Below, piece by piece: positions 26,801 to 39,389 of a stretch of 64,000 bases of DNA (positions are counted from its first letter, which is position 1; each line of letters begins with the position of its first letter). Location of the stretch: NCBI GenBank assembly GCA_021234155.1, contig JAJEKV010000096.1, positions 690,010 to 754,009 on the forward strand, written 5' to 3'. The position numbers and the translations under genes were made by a program. This stretch comes from Isoetes taiwanensis (lineage: Eukaryota > Streptophyta > Lycopodiopsida > Isoetales > Isoetaceae). The notes beneath the pieces are model-generated. The model ran no database searches. It was not told where the DNA came from and worked only from the letters and a program-made list of their open reading frames with translations.

Positions 26801-27500
26801 CCGAGGCGTCGCGGTGCGTTGGGATGGGGAATTTCATGGGGTGTCGCGATTGGGGGTCTTGGTATATTTTGAGGGCGTCACATAAGGGCCTTTGTGTTCT
26901 TGGTAAACGCAATATCACGAATAAGGTAGCATATTTAGATTTGCTATAATGGGAACAGGTGCCACCTGCAGAGCCTCCCACTTTTACCTTGACTAGAATG
27001 TCCGGGGAGCAGTACACCCTATGGCGGTGGATAATCCCTTAACCACGGCACACATGAGACTGAACCACGGGGATTAAAGGTTATTTGCACGGGAGGATCA
27101 GCCCACCGGCCTACCCATTGCATGCCTTGAATGTCCAGAACAATTCTATATATGGCGCACTTGTTGGCTATGTGCCGATTGAGAGAGAAATGGTTTACTT
27201 GAGGGCGTGGAATGCTGGGATGACTCTGTCCTGGCGGTGATGATGAGGCCCGATGAGAATTTCCATGATATTTGGGACCCCATGTTCATCAGCGAGGATT
27301 CGATGCGATCATGATCACCCGGTGCAATCCGGTTTATCTGGGGAGATCTACCATGGCTGTGGCTAGGCCTATTGGACCTTGCGGTTATGCAGAGTTTTCC
27401 TTTATGTATTCCTCTTCTTGTTGCCGGAGTTAGGAAATGGAGGTGGATGTGAATGCGGGGATGGTGCAAGTGAGTCACGTGGTGCACATAGATTCGTAGC
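23871..27500. other. GC-rich degraded sequence, no supported gene
   Basis: Downstream of the array the composition stays GC-rich, with open frames of up to about 124 codons (26175-26549, +) mirrored by antisense frames of similar length, a pattern typical of decayed repeats. I looked for reverse transcriptase, integrase, protease and gag signatures and for a primer binding site and found none that I trust. Confidence 0.4.
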
Positions 27501-30300
27501 CGTTGATCAGTTCTAGGCGTGGATGCCTTTCATCATGTTGATGATTTTAGTGACCTTGTATAGACTTTTTGGTGTTGATATTTCTATTGGCGATTACTTT
27601 AGGACTACTTGAATTTTACGATAAATTTTGCCCATTCGCGGTGTTTATATATAATGGTGGCCGATATTCCCTCTATCATGAATGAACTTTTGAAAGGCGA
27701 CTTTTTTTAAGCAAAGATTATTATATGTAGACATCTAAAGTTTAATGTACCATAGAACACAAATTTAGAAGGTGCACCTTGCTTATTACCTAGACAAACT
27801 ATTCTTCAAATAATCTCTAACTAGCAACCTAACTAATGGAACCTATAAGGGGCAAAGACCGTTGAAATAAATGAAATAAATGTTAATGGTCTATAAAGGA
27901 ATTCGACTATTGAAAATAAGCTAAAACTCATGAACGGTGCCGCTTTGGAAAAACTCAATCCTATGCCTGATAGAAAATGGCCGACACTTCCTCTGTTGAA
28001 TTTGAATGATTCGAAAGTTGAATCTGAATGATTCGGCAGATAACCTTTGTCCTGTGATAGATTAATCAAGATGAAAGTGCTTGGGCTTTCAAAATAACTA
28101 GCTACGGTGTTTCCATTATATAACCAAATGAACAGCGTTTTATGCAATGTTATCATTTATCCAATGGTTCATAAAAATAAATTGACTCCTGTATACACTT
28201 GGAAATCTAAAAACTTACTGAAGATCTAGCCATTGGATTTATTTTTAAAATACACACATGTGTTTTTACTGGCCCAAAACTTTTCTAAATATCGCCACTT
28301 ATTTATTTATCTTGAGAATATTGTATCAACGGCACAGGGAAATGAAACCACTAAAGAATATTTACTTCATGGTACTTACAAGCCCAATCAGAGCCATAGA
28401 ACAATACTTGTTTTGAGATAAATAGAATACATTTACAACATTTTAGAGGTGAAAGCCTCAAAAGTTTCTAAAATCTACTTGCAAGCCTATAAATGCAATG
28501 TATTCTGAGACATCCTACTTTTATCTGATTCAAGTTTATCCTCTATCTGTTATGATTGAAATAAACAAGTATCTGAGACATCTCTTTGCATGCCAATTCA
28601 AATCTATATCCTCTATCTATTTTATGATTGGAAATAAACATGTATCTGAGCCTTTCTAATAGGTTAAGATCTTTCCACGAGGAAAAACCTTTCACATTAA
28701 ATTAATCGAGGCCTTAGCAAGATCAAATCAAACTACGGATTGTAAGCTTTTTATTTTGTGGATCTTTGCAACATCTATACAAGTTTTTTAATGCGAGACA
28801 TACATTACGAGCATTCATAACGGTTTACAATAGAAAGAATATATGAAGGGGAGAAACTCACATTATGCTTTCGGCCCAATGGATTTTGGCGAGTTCTAGT
28901 ATTGCATCTTCCCCTCGCGGCTTCTGCCGTTCTTTTTGAGAACTCAATAGGCCTTCAATTGAAAATGGCGAGGGTAATATAAAATATTTGTTGCCGCGAG
29001 GGCATTATTCTTATCACAAAAAGAGCAAAGCTAGCGATTTAGCCGACAAATGAGAAAAATGGCCGGGCTTCCAAAGCATTACCAAATGTTTGCCACTTTA
29101 CTTACGAAAATGTATCTACATCAATATTCTTCATAAACTTTCCTTGAGATATAAACAACTTCCGGCCGCAGGGGATTTGGACCTTTGTATTTATCACTTA
29201 GCTCAAAGCGTTAATTTTCCTCCGCAGTTTGAGTCTAATTTTTCTTCGAGAAAGACCTTGCTATATGCCATGGGGGTACATTGCGCACCGAGGAGGCAAT
29301 ATTCACATATATATGCTTAGACAGCGTATGTTTAGGATCTTGTCTCGCCATGATCTCTTTAGAGAATTTATTGTAAAAACACATTTATGCCTTAATTTTG
29401 GTTCTGCGGAGATTAGCCAGTCGAGGAATGGAGCGAGCATAAAATAGTCTTTACTCTTCAAACAAAAAGTGAAAATGATTTTTGTTGTGTTTTGTGGGTT
29501 TTATGCGGATTGGCATTTCCTTGTTCACGTTATTCTTTACCGAGCCAAACACGGACTATGTCATATGAGTGAGATCCGCGAGGAAATGCCAACATTTATC
29601 CATTGTTTTAAAATCCAAAAAGGAATAAGCAAGCAAAAGAAGCCTTATGCGGCGTGCATAAGCGCTCAGACTTGATGATTTATAACAAAAAGACATTCCA
29701 TTTTGTGCGCACATATTTTGAGAATCCCCATGATCTTTGAAAGTCCTCTGCGTGAACTTCCTGAGACCACAGAAACATTGTTTTGACATAAATCCTACAA
29801 GCTTAAAATATTCCAGGCGTGCTCTTTGAAAGAGCGAAGTAGCCCAACCGAAACAAGTCCCGTGGCCTACAAATGAGACCCATATACCTAATGTACATAC
29901 TACAAAGCAATAAATGGCTATATATATCATAATGGATTCTTATGTCTTTTCTAACTATATCCTTAAGCATTCTTCAGGTGTCTTTGACATAATTAGGCCC
30001 TTTCACATAAAACCCTTGAGGTTTTGAAAATCATGATATTGTCACGGCACAGCTGCTCTCTTTTAAAGGTTTGGGTCCGTAGGCCCAGGTGAGATTAAAA
30101 CTTAACGCTCTCTTTTAGGTTGGGGTCAGCCAAGGTGGTGAATTACCGAGTGGGCGATCATCCCCATTACATTCCCCGTGCTTTTAAGGTGATTATCTAA
30201 AAGTGCGGGAATTTCTTGCGTTATCTTGCTTGAACCTTCTGAGGGAATTCATCCCGGTCCATTACGGTAATTAAAGACAGTCTTGAGAATAAAAGCAAAC
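27501..30300. other. AT-rich intergenic sequence
   Basis: No recognised gene. A - strand frame at 29556-29930 (124 codons, Cys/Phe-rich) and + frames at 29090-29675 match no family I know. Near 30056-30125 a short motif (about CTCTCTTTTAGGTTGGGGTC) occurs twice. No RNA genes are evident. Confidence 0.45.
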
Positions 30301-30329
30301 TACGTGGCAGGGTACGTTTTAAACCACAA

Positions 30330-30860
30330 ATGAGGTACGAAAATGAGTCAAAATTTGAAAAGAAATCAAAAGTGTTGCGGCCAAACGGAAATGGGGCTAT
30401 GAAGAGATCTTATACATTTAAGAAAAGCCATTTGCTAGAATGGCGAAGGAATGAAGGATCAAGAAGAAATTGTAGAAAATGGAAGAACATAATTCATGGA
30501 AGCTCCGGATCTTGAAACATGGCAATTAGCACGGCGAGCGAGCTTCAAAAAAGTTGGGCTAAGGTAAAGAAAGGCAAAAACGAAGAACCTACTATACTTA
30601 AGCAGTGGAATTTTTTGAAATCCAAAATTTAAACCATTTTCACGAGAATTTCCTAAAATCATCAGCGATCACGATGCATGGATTTACCTACGAGGAAATT
30701 TGGAGGAGACATTCTATGCTACAGGAGTTACCGTGAACAGGCCCAGATTGATTTGCTTGAGAAATGCATAGGATGGCTACCCAGCGGTGAATGCACTTCT
30801 GAAACGGTGTTAGCATTAGAACGGCTCGGTTGCCACATCCCGGAAGCCTTCATATACTAG
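30330..30860 (+). other. Two small unassigned open frames
   Basis: A basic, Lys/Arg/Ser-rich frame at 30330-30515 and a 60-codon frame at 30678-30860, the second with a helical-looking Gln/Leu/Glu composition (E-Q-A-Q-I-D-L-L-E-K-C). They lie about 0.5 kb upstream of the F-box pseudogene on the same strand and could be remnants of a host gene or leader exons. I recognise neither and assign no function. Confidence 0.25.
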
Positions 30861-31418
30861 GTAGCACAGCCTTGCAAGGCTCGCATCACGAAGGAGAATC
30901 CCGCAGGGCATTGGATAGCGTCATAAAGGCGGGGCCTTCGCTACAGAGAGGTGGCATAGCTAAGTTTATGCTCAGGTTCTCTTTTCTGTGTACTTTGTGA
31001 TTGCGTGAATGTACATATGCCACGTTTGTGTTGTAAAGAAATAACAGTTTCACTCAATTCTCTTATGTTGCTTGGAAAGAAAAAGCAATGAATTTGAAGA
31101 AATTACAGTCCATACCCAACAACTAAAGAGCATAATGTCAGTTTGACACGTATCTACATTCGTAACTCAGGATCTTGCCAATTCCGCGGGAGAATAACTT
31201 AATTCAAGATGTTTTCACTAAAAATTTTGGCGGGATGATTGATCTCTAGGCTTTGCTTGAGTCTGGCATAAGGTGCTCTGGCATACTCCGGCGTAAGTCT
31301 ATTCTTTCCAATTTTTGAGAAGCGGCATCGCTTAGGAAATTTGAGTGTGCAATAGCTTGCATTTTTCGGTATGGTGTTCAGAAGCTTATGAGAAAATCTT
31401 TGTAGAATTTAAGGGGCA

Positions 31419-32750
31419 ATGGAGGCAAGAAATCAAGGCGAGGACCCTCGCAGCATCAGACGAAGAAGAATCAAAGGAAAAGAAAGCTTCAAGCGATGGG
31501 GCGAGCTCTTACACCAGCCATACATCATGTTCAAGATTCTGTCCAAACTTCCAGTTCACAAGGTAGCCCAATTCCGGCTGGTCTGCCGGACATGGAATGC
31601 ATCTTTCTCCGGTCCCTATTTTACATCCATGCTGCGTCTTAAATCTCCAGAAACATCATGGTTTGTCATTAATTTTAGGAGCGCAAACGGAGCAGATGTT
31701 CTGGCTGCGTACAGTTGCTCTGCCAAAGCATGGTTCAAACTTCCCCTTGCATTTCTGGGAAGACTTGGCTCAAATGCTGTTGTACAAGTTCCAGCAAGGG
31801 AGACTCGTTGCTTTTATAATGAGCTTCCAAGAAAAGTCCCGACAATCGCGTTTCTTTTTGTGACCCATAAAATTGGTGACCCCTTTTTCCAGCAGAATCT
31901 TCCGTATTTGTGTGGTTTTGATCACTCAAACAGTCATACAATACTGCAGAATTGTTATGCCTCCAAACAGGAAGGAGTCTGATGACCAAGCTGACATTCC
32001 TTGGTTTTTGAAAATGTTGGATAGATATTTGGAACTGTCTGTAATAGTCACAGTTGGTCCTATTGCACTCATCCCTGCTCCTGATTCTAGCAGAAATTTT
32101 AAGCTAGTGGCATTTTCAGAAGGGGAGAAGAGGGTCTGCTGTGGGTTTGCTTGATTTACTTGAAAGGAAGAATCTTGGAATCATTGTCTGGTGAATTTTT
32201 AAAGAGTACAGCCTTGTGAGGAGGAGATTTATTGTATTTTCTTTACAAAGAAGGTATGACTGGTTTCAAATTGTGGTTTACAACGCTGAAACTGATGAAA
32301 TTACAGAGGAAAAGAGCAGGGCTCCTGCTGAAATTCATAGGCAGGAGGTGGACTTGAGACTAGAGGCAGTGCTATTCTGTTGCGGAAGCTGGCCGTGGTT
32401 CCAAGGGAAAATGGAAAACAAGTGCGCATGAAGAATATGAGGAATGAAGCTGATATTAAATCCGATGATGAAGAAGCGAGTATTGCTTGACGAACTGAAA
32501 ATATTTTTACTTTTTTGGTGATCTGGGAAGGGAATTTGGGGACGGTGAAGGGAGAATGGAAAGGGTTGCCAAAGGATGCCTCCAGAGGCTGTGGGATGAC
32601 ATGTACTCAACTGCATACAGGCTCGGGGGTGTGGGGTGGAAGCTTGGTGTTTTGCGGCCTGGAAGGAAGGGAATTCTATTGTCTGTAAACGTTGGTACTT
32701 TGGCTTGGGGAATACTCGGTACTTTAGAAAGATTGAGGACATAAGACATG
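31419..32750 (+). pseudogene. F-box (kelch-type) protein pseudogene
   Basis: The first frame (31419-31982, 187 codons) contains an F-box at about residues 33-75: after Q-P-Y-I-M it runs F-K-I-L-S-K-L-P-V-H-K-V-A-Q-F-R-L-V-C-R and then T-W-N, with the usual Leu-Pro, Val-Cys and Trp positions. F-box proteins tether substrates to SCF ubiquitin ligases through SKP1. A W-F-x-x-N segment and a K-A-W-F-K-L-P-L-A-F-L segment follow, typical of the start of the kelch-like region in plant F-box proteins. The rest continues only through frame changes: I-V-T-V-G and F-K-L-V-A at 31980-32154, V-Y-N-A-E-T-D at 32216-32431, and W-E-R-V-A near 32550-32570. At least three shifts or stops separate these parts over about 1.3 kb, so I call it broken. 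Introns could explain some of the gaps, but I see no good splice sites. Confidence 0.6.
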
Positions 32751-33720
32751 CCAAGAACATCTTTATGTTGGACTCATATGACCAAAGCTTTTGACTACAT
32801 CTGTTAATTTTCTCACGGAGCTTGATGTTGCAGCTTACAAGTGATTACATTGAGGGGTTGAACTTTGAAATTCCGTAGGCTCATAGCTATAGCTTCACCA
32901 TGATTTTTCATTCCTGGCTTTTTATGTTCGTTTTAGAGCTTGATTTTTACATGGCTGCCCTTTGTTCTTTTCATTTGATTTTTGGTGCTTGTAGTAAAGG
33001 TTGGCAACTTCAGAATTGCACTCTACATCAGCGCAACGATAGTTGTTTCAAATATCTTCTTCCATTGTATCTTCAAATTATTTACAAATGCTTTGGTGTG
33101 GCTTAATCTTACCATGATGATGAGAAACAAGGTTGGGTGGGGATTCCGTAGTCACGTTAAGACGAGGGGGGTTTGGATCAACGAAAAATTTACGTGAATT
33201 TTCAGGCCATTTCCATGAAAATTTTCAAAAGGATTTTAGGCTACACTAAAATATTGAATATTTCCATTTTCTTGAATATTAGGCCATTTCTTTTTCTAAT
33301 TTAGGAGGTTTCCTAATTTCAAGCGATAGAAATTTGTTGGTTAAAGCGGGATCCTCTTTGTGACATAGGCACGAATGGCAAGATGCCCGGTTTAATCTTT
33401 GCGGAGTGTAGCTTCATCTTCAGCCCAGCAGCCTATTGGCGCTTACAGTCACATTCTATCGCCCGGCACTGCAGGCCCATCTGCTGTCTCAATTCGCAGT
33501 GATGTGCGGTGCAAATGGGAAGCTATCAATCTACGCTTTTTGGTGACAAGTGTGCACGGGGTAGCGGCTGTGGACCCGATGATGCAAGTGTGAGGATGAT
33601 CACGGACCTTATAGTGCGTTGTCTTAACATGTTCAAGAGGCACCCGGTATCCCAAAACTGGCGAGGAAGTGGGGAAGTATCTAGGTATTGCCACGGGGCT
33701 GTGGGTGGTCACTCTTAGGT
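32751..33720. other. Intergenic sequence, no supported gene
   Basis: Short frames only. Around 33190-33320 there are several runs resembling TTTCCATGAAAATTTT that give local weak symmetry but no clear terminal structure. The tail of the - strand LINE fragment may extend into 33720-33920. Confidence 0.4.
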
Positions 33721-33923
33721 TTTAGCTTTGGGACCACTATGCGCACTGGGTTGGGGGGGACATTCATTGCCCACATACTTGCCACCTTAGAGAGTAAGAT
33801 AATATTAGGCGGTCAAGTCGCGACCCGAGGTAAATACGGTCTCGCGGGGAGGATCTAATATGGAGCGATTAGTTTAACCCACGGTGCGGGGCCAAAAGGC
33901 TTTACGTGCACTCGAAATTGCAT

Positions 33924-34735
33924 TCAGCGTGAAGCGTCGCGAAGATATGGTCGGACCCCAAACTTGACCCCATCTAAAGCTGGTTCCACGGAGACGCGGT
34001 AAGTGGGGCGGATGGAGCGATTAAATGCGGCTACGCTTTGAAATTTGTTGTTACGCATACTCGCATAAAGTGCCTTCAACACGCGGTCACCGCTGTCGAA
34101 TGGAAGTGTTTCAATATGTCGCCAATTTGAGGCTGATGCCCGGTACTTATGAATTTGCACCACCTCCACCTTTTTTGCCCACGCGATAAAGAAGCCCAGG
34201 TAGCGAAGATGAGACAAGCTAAGACCTTAGTCTTGGCCAAATTGACCCTCATTCTAGTGAGGAGTGGGGCGAGGGAAGCTGTGGGGGCATGTAAAGAAAC
34301 GTTGTTGCATGGCATAGGGGTGGGTGTGGGCTAGGAGGTCCACATCGCTGTCTAGTATATGAGTTGTCACAATAATGCAGTTATAAAATTTGAGGCTCCA
34401 TCACACCCTCATGGCAAAAACAAACACCCCTCAATTGTGAGGTCCAATGTAGAGGCACAATATTGGTGAGAGTGGGCATCCACAGTAGGACACCAATACT
34501 ATTATTGAGGTAGGTGGTTCTATAGGTCCAGTCTAGGCATGTATCATAAAAGAGCACTGTATACTTAGGGGGCTCCCAAGCTGTCTTAGTCTTTTCCACA
34601 ACTTTTCTCTAGGCAATGTCAAAGGCCTCTGCAAAGGTAAATAGCGGTGATGCCTATAGATCTGGTGGCGGCTCCTACTATCCTCAACCAAGGTCAGGCG
34701 TGAATATATGGTGTAATGGTGGGTGTGGGGCACGA
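33924..34735 (-). pseudogene. LINE reverse transcriptase fragment (copy A)
   Basis: Read on the - strand from 34735 downward, successive RT motifs of a non-LTR retrotransposon appear in order across several frames: L-P-R-E-K-L-W-K-R-L-R-Q-L-G (motif region with Phe/Asp then Pro-Arg-Glu) near 34600-34650; G-C-P-L-S-P-I-L-C-L-Y-I near 34435-34480, the conserved Gly-x-Pro-Leu-Ser-Pro motif; a degenerate catalytic box L-D-S-D-V-D-L-L-A-H near 34330-34360 where Y-A-D-D is expected; M-R-V-N-L-A-K-T-K-V near 34230-34260; then a K-A-L-Y-A-S-M-R and a V-S-V-E-P segment at 33970-34080 from the thumb region. Frame shifts separate nearly all of these and the first catalytic Asp of the Y-A-D-D box is not followed by a second, so the copy is dead. 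No endonuclease or 5' part is present. Confidence 0.7.
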
Positions 34736-37700
34736 ATCACACTTTTAATATGAGCACCCTCATACGTCTCCTCTGCCCCTGCATCGCCCAGGTTGCTGAG
34801 TAGGATCAGGCCATTAGCGAAGGTGAACTGACCATGATTGTCTTGTAAGTTGGTTGAGACAAGATACTCCTACCTTGTAGATGAGAAATCCCTTGCCTAT
34901 GTGCTACAGTAAATAATGAATACGGTCCAGAGATGGGCACTGGTGGTCCCTGCAGGCGGCTTTACCTACATGCCATCCAAGTCTAGCAGCCTTGTCATTT
35001 GGCGGTCTTTGCTGAGGCTCTTGGTGACATCTGCCTTTGTGATTTCCAAGGCGGGGCCCTTTTAGGGGGTACCTCTAAGCCAGGAACTCGGGGAGGATCA
35101 TAGAGAGTTACCGAAGTATTGCACCCATGGATCCGAACAATATTTCTACCGCGAGCTTGCTCAACGCACCTTTCTCAAAATGTTGCAGGAATGCCTCTTG
35201 TGAGGTAAAAATATTTCCCTGATGCTCACGCAATATACCTAGAGGAAATCCTGGCATCATGTGGTTTCTTTTTCTATATGTGATTTGTTTCCTTTTTCCA
35301 TGAGATACGGTAGCGAAATGTAACAATACACTTTGCGATTTCGTGATCATATTTGATTATTGATTTGCATCAAATGACTACTTGCATGAGCTAATTCCAA
35401 TGCATATGCTAACTGATGCATGGTAGCAGGACATTATTGTGGTGTTGAAATATGGGGTTGGCCCATTTTACAAAAGCCGGAGTATTAAAATTGTTCCACC
35501 TATGGCATAGATATTTTGGACATGTCTGGAGTTACATGCATACAGCCAATGACCCAACAACAGTAGCGTACCTTTCCCATCTTGATAATCTAGTTTGAGA
35601 TTGTAGTGTGCAACGCATGCTCGGTCACCATGAATCATAGAACACGAAGTGAATCACGAATTGGCCACAACCTAGGCCTATAGGAGTTTAGTAAAATATC
35701 GGAATTGGCTATACATGTGGAAAAAATTTAGATGTTAGGTGGTTGGGCGGCCCCGCACTTTGACCATGGCATAGCGTGTCCACTAAGTAGCTAGCTATTT
35801 CTAAAAAATGTGAATGTGTGGCCCAAGCTGGCTGCTGGGAGCCACTAAAAATGCACTGTAGAGCGGCCTGTGATGGTATTTATTTTGAGGTGTATTTTTA
35901 CATGTAGCTATATACTTGTTTGATGTTAAGTACATATAGGCTTTGATTACTTTGTTTGCTTTAAGGTGCAATCGTACTTGATCTTTACATTTTGTAGTTT
36001 CACGAACCCAATGCACATTCCTAACGTAGTACATTTTGCATCCTTTGTGTGCTTGGATGGAGAAAAACCTATTCTGCTATTGCAAATTCTCAAATATTGC
36101 CTTGTACACTTGAGACTACTGCATTTGCCGTACATATCATAAATGCAAACCTCATAAGAATATCTGAATCAACCCCTTTTAAAATGACAAATCATAAGCT
36201 TACGTTTTCCTAAAGCTCCAAGCCTCCATAGCTTCAAGAGGAGTGGTAATTCCAGGCTCAATGCCTTCTAATATTCTTTTCAAGAAATAGAAGTACAAAT
36301 GTTCGTAAAAAATTATTCTGATAGAGGTCCTTGATGGCACATTGCAGGTAGCGTGCATTTGTACATCCCATTTGAGGATGTTAGATTTAGCTTCTTGAAA
36401 TTCTTGTCCGAGTGGAATATGAGCCGATATGATAAGACGCATACTGTTAACGCAAAAGTGGAATATAGATTACATTGTACCCATGCCATGTTCATTCGAG
36501 AGGCCGACCACTTGGAAACCATCTTTGCTATTGTACCTACTCAGTATATTACTAAGCCCTTATGCTCTGCTGCAATAGATGTTTGGTGAGCTCATCTTTG
36601 GATTTGAAGAGGATTAGTCATCTGCTCACAAAGCTACTTCATGGAGCCATTTTCATTTTAAGGCATCTGGAATGCCAAAAACAAGACTGAGATTGCGGAC
36701 AATTGCTATTCAGCGAGTTTATAGCTACATGAATTTTTATGTGCATTGTCCATATCAAAGCGCTCCAAAACCTAAGTATGGTTAAGTCTTGTATATTCAG
36801 AATTATGCCAAATCTCAATGATCCGAATATTTCCGGTGCATAGAGGAGGTTATCACAATCCTTTAGGATACCTTGGGAGATACGGATATGCGGGGGGCGC
36901 CTTCAAATAGCGGATACTACGCGCATGTATATATTTCGCATTGATATAGAGTTTGTGACATTCTTAATGCGCCACGGGTACACCACCGAGAACCCTTTGG
37001 GGCCGAGGGTTTCAATTGACGATGTAATAAATTACTGTACCCTCCTTCGTGCGTCCCATAAAGCGGCGTCTTCATGAATGATATAACCATTCAATTATAG
37101 TCAATTCGAGGTATTTATTACCTGGGAATGTGAATTCCAAAGCATACTAAATAATGAATCCATTGAGAATGTTTGGATGATGCACCTTCAAAATCTGTGT
37201 GTGATTTTTCCTTTGGCATGAGGTTGTTTGTGCTTTGGAACCGCGCGGGATGGTGGCGAGGTCCACCTAATGTATCTTCATAGAATATTGAGAAGAATCA
37301 TAAAAGAGTATCTTCTTCAAGTTAGGGAAATTAAAGAGAATCTAAAGAAACATTGGCAAAGGAATCTAGGGAAATCTTTTATGTAGGCTACCAGGTGAAG
37401 GTGGCACGACTCCAGCTAGAAGTAGTGGAGCAACATATCACAACTAAAATATAAAAGTATTGAAAACAAAATGCTATAAAAAGAAAAACACAATTTCAAT
37501 GTAGAGAATTTGTAGCATACTTGAAAAGCAGAAAGAATCTACATTGGTTTAATTTTGGGGTTCTTTTGTGGTATGGTAGGAAGGTACGCTTTTGTTTCTC
37601 TTTAGGATGTTCTTGCAATCAAGCATTGCTTGTGTTTGACATTTTGCATATATTCTACTATCCATATAAAGCCTTAGAGATATTGTTATATTAACAGAAT

Positions 37701-38262
37701 ATTGCCGATTATGGGGCATGATACTTCGGTGTAGTATGCATCGTGAGTTGCATAGATTTAGCATACATCGTGGACTTCGTTTTGAAAAGTCTTTTTTGTT
37801 TTTGGTTTTGTTTATGTTGAGGGCTATATGTCATTTGAATAATGTCATCTTTTACGTTCACAGGCTTTGATTCTCTATTGGGCTTTCATACTGCCGATCA
37901 ATTCATTAGTTCTTATAGTAAGTAAAATTCTCAATTGTCAATACTCTCTCGCATTTGATTAGCTTTTGTCTTTTTTATTATCGATATCTAATATTTGAAG
38001 TGAATCTCTTCATCTGCTTTGTGATTGTGTTGAGTGAGTTCGAAGGCTTTATTTGGCAGTTAAACACGTTGCACTAAGTATGTTCGTATTATGCCCAAAT
38101 ATTTTGATTGTTGTAAATAATTTACATATTTGTTGTGGGCGAAACCAAATAGAATTAATCGGTTGGCGTGGAGTGTGATGTATTTATTTTTCACAAGTCT
38201 GCAATACAGGTTGTGGTGCACAATGGTAAGACTAGAATATGTTGACCTAGGGTCATTGAATT
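34736..38262. other. Intergenic sequence, mostly AT-rich
   Basis: No recognised gene in about 3.5 kb. The left few hundred bases (34736-35100) may still belong to the 5' side of LINE copy A but show no motif. Frames at 36200-36589 overlap antisense and match nothing known. No terminal repeats or RNA genes were found. Confidence 0.45.
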
Positions 38263-38263
38263 T

Positions 38264-38321
38264 GGGAAGGAAGGAAAGGAAGGAAGGAAGGAAAGGAAAG
38301 GAAGGAAGGAAGGAAGGAAGG
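38264..38321. repeat. (GGAA)n microsatellite
   Basis: About 58 bp of GGAA/GGAAA units, purine-only on the + strand. It lies just left of the GC-rich LINE block that starts near 38.4 kb. Confidence 0.95.
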
Positions 38322-38391
38322 TACTTTTGTCCCACGGAGACCAATGGTGCCGCCAGGACGTAATACAAAAGCCTTGTGGCGGATTATTGCG

Positions 38392-39389
38392 TTAAAACCC
38401 GCGCCCGAAGGGTTTTGAGGAAAAGCGTGGCGACAATGCGACTGGTGACAAAAGCGTGCTAACATATACAATCTGCGAGAAACACCCAAAATATATCACG
38501 GTCATGCCGCACGCGTAAAAGTAGTGCCGATCAGCGGCGGGAAATTTAAAGGTGACCTCGCCAGTCCGGCACCTCACAGATGTGGGCTTGGGAACGTAAA
38601 ATGGTATATTTAGCCAAACAAATGAGGCAGGTAAGAACACTAAGGGCTGATATAAAGCTTTCAGGATGCTTGGCCAGGCAACTAGAAGTATGAGACTCAT
38701 CCACCAATGCTTTGGCAGCAACAGCAGAAGCGAGGCACTTTATCTGGCGGGGCTCCCAATCCACACGCGTCTACGATATAAGAAGATGGTAGGCACTGTC
38801 GCGGAATAGGCAATGAGTACAAGCTTTTTAGGGGGCATCACAGGCAGAGGCCGGCTGTAGGCCGAGGAGCTAACCGCGGGGAATTGATGTGCTCTCCCAT
38901 GTAATGGCCCGTTTTACGGCACCTTTCAGAAGCGTAGGGAGTCCCTGAGAGCTTGCCGAAACCAGCGTCCTAAGGCCTCACATGGTATCCCGCGATGTCA
39001 GCCCCATGTACCTGCGCATCGTGCTCTGCCCGTTCCATCTGGCGAACCAGCGATGTCTCTTTACCTCCAGCGAGGCCTAAAGCGGCTAGCGGACCCATTA
39101 CCCACCTGATTATGTAAAAGCCCAGTCGCGGGAGGCGAGCACCGCCGCCGGCTACTTTACGAAAATAGGCGATGGTAATACATCAGGGCTGCCAGGCGGC
39201 AAGAATCGATTTCTACTTGGCCCGAGAATCGATGATAGGGGGCGAAGGTTTCACCAGTGCGTGCCCATACGCACGCTCCAAGTCATTCAGTGCGCCATAA
39301 AGGCGGCCAAGAGACTTTAAGCTTTCGACCGTCACGAAGGGCGAGGGCTCGACCGGTGCGGAGCAGAGTGTGATAGCCCCAATGCCAGG
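38392..39389 (-). mobile_element. Probable 3' part of LINE copy B
   Basis: GC-rich sequence continuing without a compositional break from the LINE reverse transcriptase region to its right. The - strand frames at 38392-38764 are Cys/Leu/Ala-rich, with a C-L-A-K...C-L-I-C-L-A-K pattern, but no zinc-knuckle spacing is convincing. I include it in the element because of strand, composition and position only; no RT motif is seen here. Confidence 0.35.

Noticed and set aside
30678-30860. Possible NPH3-domain fragment
   Set aside because: Only a loose hydrophobic pattern over about 30 residues; no signature residues, so left unassigned.
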